Shown here in pieces: positions 52,121 to 60,854 of a stretch of DNA of 64,000 nucleotides. This DNA is from Desulfobacteraceae bacterium 4572_130 (lineage in GTDB: Bacteria; Desulfobacterota; Desulfobacteria; Desulfobacterales; Desulfobacteraceae), in the NCBI GenBank assembly GCA_002084425.1, contig NBLN01000005.1, positions 37,360-101,359 of the forward strand, given 5' to 3'. A model generated the notes under the pieces. It worked only from the letters and a program-made list of their open reading frames with translations. It searched no databases and was not told the origin of the DNA. Position numbers and translations under genes: made by a program. The number at the start of each line of letters is the position of its first letter. Position 1 is the stretch's first letter.

Positions 52121-53029
52121 ATGAAAGCAAAAACTAAACAAAAGGGAATAAAAGGATTTCAGGTAGTTGAAAATGAATGTATCTGGATGAAGGCAGGTGT
52201 TATTAATCTTCATATCTGCAATAAAGCATATGACTGTTTTGACTGTAAGTTTGACAATGCTATGACCAAGGCAATGGAAAACAAGGCAGCAACTGCAACT
52301 GCTTCAGACTGGGCAGTCAACTTTAAGAAAAAATATAATGGAGCAGCCAGACCCTGCCGCCATGTAATAACCGGGCGAATCCAACCACCAAAAATCTGCA
52401 CTCATAATTATGAATGTCAGGACTGTGCATTTGACCAAATGTTGGATGATATTGAAATTTCAGAAGTTCAGTCAATGCCTGAATATTTAAATATATCTGG
52501 ATTTGATCTTGCTCAGGATTATTATTACCATGACGGCCACACCTGGGTTCGCATAGAACATGGAGGAATGGCGCGTATTGGTTGTGATGCCTTTGTTATG
52601 AAACTCTTTGGAAAAGCAAAATTTATTCCTGATTCTATGGACATAGGAAGTTATATGGAAAAAGGAGAACTTGGCTGGACAATTGTTCAGGATAACCATA
52701 AAGCAAAAGTTCTGTCACCTATTTCAGGAACAGTTCTTTCAATAAACCAAAGAGTAAAAGACAATCCAGAACTTATGCATAATGATCCTTATCAGGATGG
52801 CTGGCTTTTTATGGTGGAACCTGACACACCTTTAAAAAGTTTAAGAAAACTTAAATACGGCGATGACAGCATTAGTTGGATGGAAAAAGAAAATTTAAAG
52901 CTCATGAAGATGATGGGACCAAAATATGCAAACCTTGCAGCAACTGGTGGAGAACCTGTAAGTGACTTTTATGGATTCAACCCTGAAATAGGATGGGATA
53001 AACTAGTTAGTACATTTCTTAAAACATGA
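52121..53029 (+). CDS. Glycine-cleavage-H-like protein with duplicated cysteine motif
   Basis: 302 residues behind AAAGGAGGA. The N-terminus has two copies of a four-cysteine unit: C20, C33, C39, C42 and C79, C93, C99, C102 (each ending C-x5-C-x2-C followed by -x-FD). The second half is GcvH-like: HDGHTWVRIEHGGMARIGCD and KVLSPISGTVLSINQ. The usual lipoyl-lysine loop (ESVKAVSD) is not kept; K194 lies only six residues before the PxSG, two fewer than normal. It may be a metal-binding H-like protein that is not lipoylated in the classical way. A sigma-54 promoter lies upstream. Confidence 0.85.
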   Translation: MKAKTKQKGIKGFQVVENECIWMKAGVINLHICNKAYDCFDCKFDNAMTKAMENKAATATASDWAVNFKKKYNGAARPCRHVITGRIQPPKICTHNYECQDCAFDQMLDDIEISEVQSMPEYLNISGFDLAQDYYYHDGHTWVRIEHGGMARIGCDAFVMKLFGKAKFIPDSMDIGSYMEKGELGWTIVQDNHKAKVLSPISGTVLSINQRVKDNPELMHNDPYQDGWLFMVEPDTPLKSLRKLKYGDDSISWMEKENLKLMKMMGPKYANLAATGGEPVSDFYGFNPEIGWDKLVSTFLKT

Positions 53030-53054
53030 TCATACATATTAAAACCTTAAAATT

Positions 53055-53091
53055 AACAGGCTGTTACAAAATTCTATTTTAACAGCCTGTT
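53055..53091. terminator. Bidirectional terminator between converging genes
   Basis: Perfect 12-bp arms AACAGGCTGTTA (53055-53066) and TAACAGCCTGTT (53080-53091), with T-rich and A-rich flanks. It serves the GcvH-like gene and the archaemetzincin gene. Confidence 0.82.
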
Positions 53092-53124
53092 TAAAGTCAT
53101 CCTTAACACCATTAATTGTCTATC

Positions 53125-53643
53125 TTAATTTTTTTTTATCATATATTTTATAGTATCCAGGCAGTATTTACAGAAAATGTCAGAAATCAAATCTAACTGT
53201 TCAATATTTTTAGAAAATCTCATTACGCAGGTCTTTTCATGGCAATGGTCAAGATTCATAAGATGACCAAATTCATGAATAGCCACCTTAACAGCCCTTG
53301 CAGGATTTTTTCGCAATCTATAAAGAGAGATAAGTGCACATTTACCTCCCATTTTTGCTTCGCCCAGAACAAAAGAAAATACTGGAATAAACAAATCTGC
53401 ATCAACTAATGCAATAACTGTATTGCATCCTTTAAATTTCATAGTTTCAAGTTTGTTTATAATTATTCCTGCATCATATTGAACTCTGCGTTTATCAAAG
53501 GCATACTCAGGATGAGCAAGGGAAGGAAGAATAAGAGATTTCATACCCAATCCTCCTAGAAATGAACCTGCAATTGTCTTTAAATATATAGGATCAATTT
53601 TCCCAACAGGCTGAATCCCCAGACAAAAACTATTTAGGTTCAT
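53125..53643 (-). CDS. Archaemetzincin-type zinc metalloprotease
   Basis: 172 residues. The zinc motif is H123-E-x2-H127-x5-H133, followed by C134 and C139 and the met-turn M141 (HEFGHLMNLDH, CHEKTCVM). A second CxxC (C158, C161) binds a structural zinc. This is the complete archaemetzincin signature. Substrates are unknown. It begins one base after the stop of the sigma-54 regulator gene, so they share an mRNA. Confidence 0.9.
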   Translation of the reverse strand: MNLNSFCLGIQPVGKIDPIYLKTIAGSFLGGLGMKSLILPSLAHPEYAFDKRRVQYDAGIIINKLETMKFKGCNTVIALVDADLFIPVFSFVLGEAKMGGKCALISLYRLRKNPARAVKVAIHEFGHLMNLDHCHEKTCVMRFSKNIEQLDLISDIFCKYCLDTIKYMIKKN

Positions 53644-53644
53644 T

Positions 53645-54994
53645 TCATGGTTTTTCCATATTATGGCGTTTTATCATTCTATGGAGAGTTGCTCTGCTAA
53701 CACCAAGGATATCTGATGATCTGGAAATATTCCATTGATTATCCCCTAGAATAGTTTTTATATGTTTTTTTTCTATATCACGAAGACTAAGTGTTTTATT
53801 GCTAGGAAAATTAGAAGAAACTGGTTTAAGAAATTCAAAATCGTCTAATGTCAGAGTTCTTGATTTTGAAAGTACAACAGCCCTTTCAATAGCATTCTCA
53901 AGCTCTCTAACATTACCAGGCCAGGGATATTGCTTAAGATAAGAAAGGGTCTTTTTATCAAGGGAATCAACTTTCTTGGTAGTTTCTTGACTATACTTTT
54001 CAAGAAAATGATATACCAGCAGGGGAATATCATCCTTTCTTTGTCTAAGAGGTGGGATTTCAATGGAAATTATATTTATTCGATAAAAAAAATCATTTCT
54101 AAAATGTCCTTTCTTAATTTTAGTTTCAAGATCTTGACGAGTAGCTGACAACAATCTGAAATCCACATCAATCTCATGGGTTTCGCCCAGGCGTGTTATT
54201 TTTTTTTCTTGAAGTACTCTAAGAAGACCAACCTGCATTTTCTGGGTAATCTCACCAATTTCATCAAGAAACAGGGTGCCTCCTGAAACAACTTCAAAAA
54301 ATCCTTTTCGGCTGTGAGACGCACCGGTAAATGCACCTTTGCTATATCCAAACAACTCTGCTTCAAGAAGAGAATCAGGAAGAGCACCACAGTTTAAAGG
54401 AACAAAAGGCAGATTATTTCTAAGACTTTTAACATGAATTGCCTTGGCTATAAGCTCTTTGCCGGTTCCAGTCTCTCCAAGGATAAGGATAGGGGCATCG
54501 GTTTTTGCAACCTCTTCAATAACAGTATATATTTTTTTCATTGCATTGGATTCACCAATTATATTGTCAAATTTGGAGATTTTATCCATTTGACCTTTTA
54601 AATATCTGTATTCTGAATTAATTTTAATCTGTTGTGATATTTTTTCCATGACTAAAGAAAGCTGATCAGGCTTAAAAGGTTTGAGAAGATAGTCTGATGC
54701 ACCTATTTTCATAGCTCCTACTGCACTATCAATAGACCCATAAGCTGTTATAATAACCACAGCAGTATCTGGATAAAGCTTTTTTACTTTTTTAAGAAGT
54801 TCAAATCCGCTCATCCCCGGCATTTTCATATCCACAAACAATATATCAAAATTTTCTCTTGAAAGTTTTTGCAGGGCTTTGTTTCCACTTTGGGCAGATT
54901 TTGTATCATAGCCTTCCCTGGAAAACCAGTGGTAAAGAGACTCTCTTACTACAAGTTCATCATCAACAATCAATATTTTCATATTTTGATTCAT
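53645..54994 (-). CDS. NtrC-family sigma-54-dependent response regulator
   Basis: 449 residues from ATG 54994, chosen because GGAAGAG lies upstream and the receiver domain starts at once (MKILIVDDE). A longer frame reaches 55105. Domains: receiver (phospho-acceptor D in ILFVDMKMPG), AAA+ with Walker A GETGTGKE and the sigma-54 contact loop GAFTGA, and a Fis-type HTH at the C-terminus (NISRSSDILGVSRATLHRMI). The neighbouring kinase is its probable partner and the GcvH-like gene a probable target. Confidence 0.93.
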   Translation of the reverse strand: MNQNMKILIVDDELVVRESLYHWFSREGYDTKSAQSGNKALQKLSRENFDILFVDMKMPGMSGFELLKKVKKLYPDTAVVIITAYGSIDSAVGAMKIGASDYLLKPFKPDQLSLVMEKISQQIKINSEYRYLKGQMDKISKFDNIIGESNAMKKIYTVIEEVAKTDAPILILGETGTGKELIAKAIHVKSLRNNLPFVPLNCGALPDSLLEAELFGYSKGAFTGASHSRKGFFEVVSGGTLFLDEIGEITQKMQVGLLRVLQEKKITRLGETHEIDVDFRLLSATRQDLETKIKKGHFRNDFFYRINIISIEIPPLRQRKDDIPLLVYHFLEKYSQETTKKVDSLDKKTLSYLKQYPWPGNVRELENAIERAVVLSKSRTLTLDDFEFLKPVSSNFPSNKTLSLRDIEKKHIKTILGDNQWNISRSSDILGVSRATLHRMIKRHNMEKP

Positions 54995-55044
54995 ATTCAA
55001 CTCTTCCAAGATTAATCTTTGATAAAAACCTTTACACAATTTAA

Positions 55045-55135
55045 TTTTTATAAAAAATTTATAACTACTTAATATTCTTTGATGTTTTATTGTAAGGCAA
55101 ACCAAGAAACCAAAAAATCTGCCTTATGACAATTA
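55045..55135 (-). repeat. Dispersed repeat, family A, copy 9
   Basis: TATAACTACTTAATATTC, TGTAAGGCAAACCAAGAAAC and ATCTGCCTTATGAC, in family order, between the regulator and the kinase genes. Confidence 0.75.
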
Positions 55136-55166
55136 CTTTGTAACAAACTGACAAGCCAGGTGTTAG

Positions 55167-56684
55167 TTAGAAAATAACACAGGGAAACGAAATTAAAAAT
55201 AAAGTTCCTTTGTTTGAACTGCTTTTCACACTAACATCTCCTTTATGATCCTTTACAATACCATAAACAATTGACAGACCAAGTCCAGTTCCACCTTCTT
55301 CTTTGGTTGTAAAAAACGGATCAAAAATATGTTCCATATCTTGATTACTAATTCCATATCCATTATCATTAATTTCAATCCACACTTTTTTTTCATCTTT
55401 ATTGATTCCAGAATTTATTGTAATTTTCCCACCTTTAGGCATGGCATCAATAGCATTAAAGATAATATTTAAGAAACATTGCTGTAATTGACTGTTATCC
55501 CCATAAACAATAAGGGAAGACTTATAAAGAGATGTTTTTAATTTAATTTCAGAAAGTTCAAGTTTATGACGAGTCAAGGCAATGACTGTCTTAAGAATAT
55601 CATTAATATCAGTATTTGCAAACTTGAGAGCAGACTCTCTTGAAAAAGCAAGAAGGCCAGAAACAATATTTCCGCATCGTTCAAGCTCTCTTATAATGTG
55701 GGAATTAAATTCCCTGATCTGGTTCAGATCTTTTTTATCCAGATTTTCTTTTTGAGTAATATCTTTAATAATATGGCTAAAGGTTAAAAGTCCCTGAATA
55801 GGATTGTTTATCTCATGGACACTGCTTGCCACAAGTTTTCCCAAGGCAACCAATCTATCCTCTTGAATAATTTTTTTCATGTCAGAGTGTATTCTCTTAA
55901 CCTTATTTTCCCATTTTTCAGTAATCTCAGATGTAATATTCTGCCAAAGTTCAATAACATGGGTAACTTCATTATCCAGTCCCCTTATGGGATAGGCAAA
56001 AATACTGAAATATTCTGTTTTATTATCAGGCAAAATATATTCATGGATAATATGTGAGGGTTTTCCAGTATCAAGAGTTTTTATTAATGGACAATCAAAA
56101 TTTTTCATATCAAATGAACAGGGTACAGAAAATCCCTTAACAACTTTATAACATTTTTCTCCAAGAACATTTTTTTTGATTTTTCTGCATGCTTTTAGAT
56201 AGGCTTTATTGGCATCTACTATATTAAATTCAAGATCCAGTATAACAACACCCAGATTTGTCTGCTCAAAAAGAATTTCATAATAACCCTTATCAAGAAT
56301 AGCTTGTTCTTTTGTCTTGATTAGATTTTGATTCATTTCAAACAAATTTCTTAATAACCGTCCAATATTATGTTCAATCACACCTACATTATCAGGACAC
56401 AGAGCCATTAATTCAGGAAGGCTCTTGTTATTTGTTAATTCAATAATTGCATTAAATTTTTTATCATTAAAAAAATCATGGAAATTCTCAAAGATTGGTA
56501 TTCCTAATTTTCTAGCCTTTATCAATCCCTTGGCTTTAGGATTTATATCGCAGACTCCTAAAATGTTTAAATCAAGATAAGGAAAAGATGTTGTTTTAAT
56601 AAGATCAAGAAAATATTCACATGCCCTGCCACCTCCTACAATTCCGATGTTAAATATTTTTTTTTTTTCATTTTTAATAATCAT
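55167..56684 (-). CDS. Sensor histidine kinase with N-terminal Rossmann (NAD-binding-like) and PAS domains
   Basis: 505 residues, no membrane segment. Residues 10-110 look like a dinucleotide-binding Rossmann fold (IFNIGIVGGGRACEYF, then LNILGVCDINPKAKG), as in Gfo/Idh/MocA-type oxidoreductases. A PAS domain follows (about 135-250: FEQTNLGVVILDLEFNIVDA). The kinase core has the phospho-histidine in ASSVHEINNPIQ, and an ATPase with DNGYGISNQ and GGTGLGLSIV. A cytoplasmic redox or cofactor sensor is inferred. Cognate regulator encoded next door. Confidence 0.85.
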   Translation of the reverse strand: MIIKNEKKKIFNIGIVGGGRACEYFLDLIKTTSFPYLDLNILGVCDINPKAKGLIKARKLGIPIFENFHDFFNDKKFNAIIELTNNKSLPELMALCPDNVGVIEHNIGRLLRNLFEMNQNLIKTKEQAILDKGYYEILFEQTNLGVVILDLEFNIVDANKAYLKACRKIKKNVLGEKCYKVVKGFSVPCSFDMKNFDCPLIKTLDTGKPSHIIHEYILPDNKTEYFSIFAYPIRGLDNEVTHVIELWQNITSEITEKWENKVKRIHSDMKKIIQEDRLVALGKLVASSVHEINNPIQGLLTFSHIIKDITQKENLDKKDLNQIREFNSHIIRELERCGNIVSGLLAFSRESALKFANTDINDILKTVIALTRHKLELSEIKLKTSLYKSSLIVYGDNSQLQQCFLNIIFNAIDAMPKGGKITINSGINKDEKKVWIEINDNGYGISNQDMEHIFDPFFTTKEEGGTGLGLSIVYGIVKDHKGDVSVKSSSNKGTLFLISFPCVIF

Positions 56685-56743
56685 AGTAATATTTTCCTTT
56701 TGAAGAAAAAAAATAACATAAGATACCTCATATGAGGTTCTAT

Positions 56744-57538
56744 TTATTTAAGAACACTTTGAGGCATAAAAATTTTTTTTGTAAGGGAAATATCTATTTG
56801 TGCTGAGTCAGTTTTATAAAGAGTATCAATATTATGCTTTGTCATTATTTTCTTAGTTGGACCCTGATCAATTATTTTACCGTTGTTTAACAAAATCACA
56901 CTATCTGCAAAAAGCATTGCCAAATTAGGATCATGCATTGACGCAATAACACAGGTATTTTTTATTTTACAAAGTTGTTTGATTTTAAATAAAAAAAGAT
57001 ATTTTTTGTTAAAATCAAGATGATTTGTGGGCTCATCCAAAAGTATTATTTCATTTGTTTGAACAAGAGCTGATGCAAGCATGGCAATTTGTCGCTCACC
57101 ACCTGATATTTTATTAAAATTTAAATTGGCAAGTTTTGCGGCATTAAGTGTTGTTAAAGCATTTATGGCAAGTTGATAGTCTTTTTTATCTGGGACACTT
57201 GTCATTCCAATAAAAGGGGCTCTCCCCATAACCACTACATCCAGAACTTTAAATGGAAAAATTTCCATATATTCCTGAGCCACAATACTGATGGATTTTG
57301 CAATTTCTCTTTGGGACATAAATTGACTATTATTGCCATTAATTAAAATTTCCCCGGTATATGGTTTATGTATGCCATTAAGACAATGAAGAAAAGTAGT
57401 TTTACCGGATCCATTTCTTCCAAGTATTGCACAAAAGGAACCTGAACTAAATTTATGGGAAATATTATGGAGAATATCTTTTTTTCCATATCTAAATCCA
57501 AGGGATTTGCATTGAATCTTTATAGTTTTTAAAGCCAT
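56744..57538 (-). CDS. FecE/BtuD-type ABC transporter ATP-binding protein
   Basis: 264 residues. Walker A is LGRNGSGKTT, the signature is ISGGERQIAMLASAL, Walker B is IILLDEPTNHLD, with the H-loop SMHDPN. It energises uptake of ferric siderophore, heme or cobamide. It overlaps the permease gene by 10 bases and is last of the importer genes. The substrate cannot be told from sequence. Confidence 0.9.
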   Translation of the reverse strand: MALKTIKIQCKSLGFRYGKKDILHNISHKFSSGSFCAILGRNGSGKTTFLHCLNGIHKPYTGEILINGNNSQFMSQREIAKSISIVAQEYMEIFPFKVLDVVVMGRAPFIGMTSVPDKKDYQLAINALTTLNAAKLANLNFNKISGGERQIAMLASALVQTNEIILLDEPTNHLDFNKKYLFLFKIKQLCKIKNTCVIASMHDPNLAMLFADSVILLNNGKIIDQGPTKKIMTKHNIDTLYKTDSAQIDISLTKKIFMPQSVLK

Positions 57539-58458
57539 CCACTGCCCCTGTTTTTATATAATAAAAAACAAAAAATTGGAGCCCCGGTAATAGCAGTTAT
57601 TATGCCTACTGGAATTTCAGCAGTTGTCATGGATCTTGCCAGTACATCAGCTGCCAGCATAAATATTGCACCTAAAAGTGCTGTTACAGGAATCATGGTT
57701 TCATGTTTTGGTCCAACAAGAGTTCTTGCCATATGAGGAATTATAAGTCCAAGCCAGGCTATCTGACCACAGGTAGCAACAACCATGGCAACCATAAAAG
57801 AACTTAAAACAATTAAAATAACACGAGAAATAAAAGGATTTATACCTAGAGATTTTGCCTGAATATCACCCAAAGACAAAATATTCAGTCTAAAACGCAA
57901 TAATATAAAAACTAAAAGTCCGCAAGATGTTACAGCTAAGGTTATAAATACATCATGCCATGTAACTCTAGTAAGACTTCCCATTATCCAGAATACTATA
58001 CTTGGAAGCTCATCATAAGGATCTGAAAAATATTTTAAAATCATTAATAATGCATTAAAAAAAGAAAGCACCACCATACCTGCCAACACCATAACAATTA
58101 TAGGTTTAATGGATATAAGCCTTGCAATACTAATAGTCATTGCAACAGCAGGAGATACCAAAGGATTTCTAAACATTGCCTGATAAACACCACCGGAAAC
58201 AGACAAACACATACCCACAAGAACGGCCATTATACACCTTGGTAATCTAATCCATAAAAATACTAGTTTTTGAGAAACAAAATCAGGAGAAAGAGTATCC
58301 CCAGTTATTATGTCTGATAAAATTGTACCTAGTATTGATATACTTATTTTAAATCTTCCAATCATCAAAGAGCTTAAAAACAGTATAAAAAAAATAATTA
58401 AGAGAATAGGAATAATTTTTCTATTATTTTTCAGGGAATATTGTGAAATTAAAGTCAA
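57529..58458 (-). CDS. FecCD-family ABC transporter permease
   Basis: 309 residues with about nine membrane segments. Motifs: IRLPRCIMAVLVGMCLSVSG, GVYQAMFRNPLVSPA and GLIIPHMARTLVGPKHE, all hallmarks of BtuC/FecCD. One conserved change: the usual G-x-NPLA is NPLVSPAV. It begins two bases after the binding-protein gene ends. Confidence 0.92.
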   Translation of the reverse strand: MTLISQYSLKNNRKIIPILLIIFFILFLSSLMIGRFKISISILGTILSDIITGDTLSPDFVSQKLVFLWIRLPRCIMAVLVGMCLSVSGGVYQAMFRNPLVSPAVAMTISIARLISIKPIIVMVLAGMVVLSFFNALLMILKYFSDPYDELPSIVFWIMGSLTRVTWHDVFITLAVTSCGLLVFILLRFRLNILSLGDIQAKSLGINPFISRVILIVLSSFMVAMVVATCGQIAWLGLIIPHMARTLVGPKHETMIPVTALLGAIFMLAADVLARSMTTAEIPVGIITAITGAPIFCFLLYKNRGSGWL

Positions 58459-58460
58459 TT

Positions 58461-59519
58461 CTATTTTTCCTGATATACAATATCATTAAGTACTCCGTTC
58501 ATTTGATTTAATGTTTTACCAAATAATTGTTCATGAAATTCATTAATTTCTTTTTCCATGTCAATATCAGTAAAAAGTTCAGGATAGGCTTTTTGAGCAA
58601 CCCAAAGTGTTCCAAGAACAGACAAAGGAGACGGAAAATCCCATGGTGCAATATTACTTGGAAATCTATAAACAGCCTTTTGGTTTATTGCTTTAACTTT
58701 TTGTAAAGCAGGATTATCCAGCCTTTTTAAAACACGTTTATTAAGTCTTTGGGAAAAAATTATAATTTCTGGATTCCAGTTTATAAATTGCTCTGGAGAA
58801 ATATTTTGAAAATATCCCCTAAGATCATGGCTGACATTTATAATACCTGCCTTTGCAAAAATATCATCCTGGAGCATATTACCGCTGGCAGTACTAAAAA
58901 GACCCCTTGATGATGCAAAATACCCTGTTTTCCTTTTTCCCACAGGAATAGTTTTTATTTTATCTTTAACCAGATGCAATATTTTATCCATAGCTGCTTT
59001 AAGTTTGTGAGCTCTTTTAAGTTCCCCTGCTGCTTTTGCAATAATTTTAAGAGATTTTTCTATACTTTTAAAACTTTCAGGTAAAATTATTACTGAAGAT
59101 ATTCCTATTTTTTCAAGTCGTTCTGCAATAAAAACTCCATCTTTCTGAGCGTATAAAACAACAAGATCAGGCTTTAATGACACAATAGTTTCAAAATTAA
59201 CACCAACAGATTTGCTTCCAACACTTTCTATATTTAAAGCATTTGGGAAAATAGCATTTGCAAATTTTCCTCTTTTAAAGGAAGAATCTATACCAATTAT
59301 TTTTTCCCCAAGCCCTAGAGATAAAACACAAAGGGTTGCAGGTTTAAATGTAGTAATTATTTTATTAACATTTTTTTTTATTATTACTTTCCGTCCCACC
59401 ATATCAGTTATTGTGGCCTTGGCATAGGAAGTTGATCTATAAAAAATAAATAATAAAACAATTGATAAACATAGAACTGTTATATATGAATTTATCAGTA
59501 TTTTTTTTTGTTTAAGCAT
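58461..59519 (-). CDS. Periplasmic binding protein of a FecCD/BtuCD-type importer
   Basis: 352 residues. The N-terminal hydrophobic segment (about 12-28) anchors or exports it; no lipobox cysteine is evident, so it may be periplasmic or signal-anchored. Two-lobe fold with VSLKPDLVVLYA and a final VLGTLWVAQKAYPELFTD, as in iron-siderophore and cobalamin-binding proteins. Partner of the two genes downstream. No cobalamin riboswitch is seen upstream. Confidence 0.87.
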   Translation of the reverse strand: MLKQKKILINSYITVLCLSIVLLFIFYRSTSYAKATITDMVGRKVIIKKNVNKIITTFKPATLCVLSLGLGEKIIGIDSSFKRGKFANAIFPNALNIESVGSKSVGVNFETIVSLKPDLVVLYAQKDGVFIAERLEKIGISSVIILPESFKSIEKSLKIIAKAAGELKRAHKLKAAMDKILHLVKDKIKTIPVGKRKTGYFASSRGLFSTASGNMLQDDIFAKAGIINVSHDLRGYFQNISPEQFINWNPEIIIFSQRLNKRVLKRLDNPALQKVKAINQKAVYRFPSNIAPWDFPSPLSVLGTLWVAQKAYPELFTDIDMEKEINEFHEQLFGKTLNQMNGVLNDIVYQEK

Positions 59520-59545
59520 TATTGAACCTGTAATATAGAAAATTT

Positions 59546-60568
59546 TTATAATGTCATCATTTTTGCCTGATGCACTGCCATTTTTATAGCCTGAACAAGA
59601 CTTGTATGGTCAGCAATTCCCTTCCAGGAAATATCATAGGCAGTGCCATGATCAACAGATGTTCTAATTATGGGAAGACCTAATGTTGTATTTACACCAT
59701 CTTTAAAATGTATCATCTTAAAGGGAATTAAACCTTGATCATGGTACATAGAAATTACACTATCATATTTACCTTTGGCACCATAAAAAAAAACAGTATC
59801 AGGAGGAAATGGACCAAAAACATTAAAACCTTGTTGTTTTGCTTTTTTTACAGCAGGAATTATAATTTTTTCCTCCTGAATACCAAACAAAGAATCTTCT
59901 CCAGCATGTGGATTAAGACCTGCAACAGCAATTTTTGGATTTTTTATTCCAAATCGTTCCTTTAAAGAATTTACTGTGATTTTAATAATTTTAATAATTT
60001 TATCTTTATTAATTTTTGAGGCAACTTCTGAAATAGGTATATGAATGGTAACAAGAACAACTTTAAGGTTTTCTCCTGCAAGCATCATGGCATATTTATC
60101 TGTTTTTGTTCTTGAAGCAATTAATTCTGTATGTCCTAAAAATTTTGACCCTGCCATTTTAAGACCAGTTTTAGTTATGGGACATGTTACAATTGCTGAA
60201 ATATCTTTTTTTAAAGCAAGATCAACAGCTTTTGTAATATAATTAAGCATTGCCTTCCCAGTCTCAACATCAGGTTTTTTTAAAATACTCGATTTTTGTA
60301 TAAGTTTATCCAAAGACAAACTCGACAAACAAAGAATATCTGCACAACCATGTATATAACTTCCATTTTCAGGGGAGTTGACCTTTTTAAATTGGATATT
60401 ACTCTTTTTAAGATTAGCAGCTCCTTTCATTATATTTATATCCCCTAGAATAACAGGACGACAAATTTCATATATATAGGGATTTTCAAGAGCTGCAACC
60501 AAAATTTCAGGACCAATTCCTAAGGGATCTCCCATAGTAATACCAATAACAGGGCGTTTATCACTCAT
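59546..60568 (-). CDS. pdxA: 4-hydroxythreonine-4-phosphate dehydrogenase (PdxA)
   Basis: 340 residues. It oxidises 4-phosphohydroxy-L-threonine in pyridoxal-phosphate synthesis. Motifs: ITMGDPLGIGPEI at the N-terminus, FLGHTELIA (metal histidine), GLNPHAGEDSLFGIQE and YHDQGLIPFKM. It is followed by the importer genes (26-base gap) and preceded by the RelE toxin gene (31-base gap), so all may share a transcript. PdxA-like paralogues act in other pathways too; synthesis of vitamin B6 is the default assignment. Confidence 0.92.
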   Translation of the reverse strand: MSDKRPVIGITMGDPLGIGPEILVAALENPYIYEICRPVILGDINIMKGAANLKKSNIQFKKVNSPENGSYIHGCADILCLSSLSLDKLIQKSSILKKPDVETGKAMLNYITKAVDLALKKDISAIVTCPITKTGLKMAGSKFLGHTELIASRTKTDKYAMMLAGENLKVVLVTIHIPISEVASKINKDKIIKIIKITVNSLKERFGIKNPKIAVAGLNPHAGEDSLFGIQEEKIIIPAVKKAKQQGFNVFGPFPPDTVFFYGAKGKYDSVISMYHDQGLIPFKMIHFKDGVNTTLGLPIIRTSVDHGTAYDISWKGIADHTSLVQAIKMAVHQAKMMTL

Positions 60569-60599
60569 TTAAAAATTCTTTTTTACATGTTTGTAAATT

Positions 60600-60854
60600 T
60601 TATTTTTGCTTGGTTTTGCTAATAGCAATAACAAGTACACATATTTCCTTATCAATAACTTTGTATACAAGGCGATATCCTTTTAATCTTAATTTGATTT
60701 TATAATAATTTTCAAAATCGAAAAATTGACTAGTGTATATATGAGGATTTGTAAGACGCTCTTTTAATTTTTTTTTAAAATTAATTTGAATAGTATTATC
60801 AAGTTTTTTCCATTCTTTAAGAGCTATTGGGAGAAATTTAAGTTTATAATTCAT
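60600..60854 (-). CDS. RelE/ParE-family toxin
   Basis: 84 residues. The RelE fold is seen in FLPIALKEWKKLDNTIQINF, KKLKERLTNPH and the core KLRLKGYRLVYKVIDKE with the catalytic arginines and tyrosine. It is a predicted mRNA interferase. The start overlaps the antitoxin end by 11 bases. Confidence 0.88.
   Translation of the reverse strand: MNYKLKFLPIALKEWKKLDNTIQINFKKKLKERLTNPHIYTSQFFDFENYYKIKLRLKGYRLVYKVIDKEICVLVIAISKTKQK

Noticed and set aside
56685..60600. Cobalamin riboswitch upstream of the importer genes
   Set aside because: Gaps between these genes are only 2 to 60 bases and contain no B12-box-like sequence, so the substrate cannot be assigned as cobamide on that basis.
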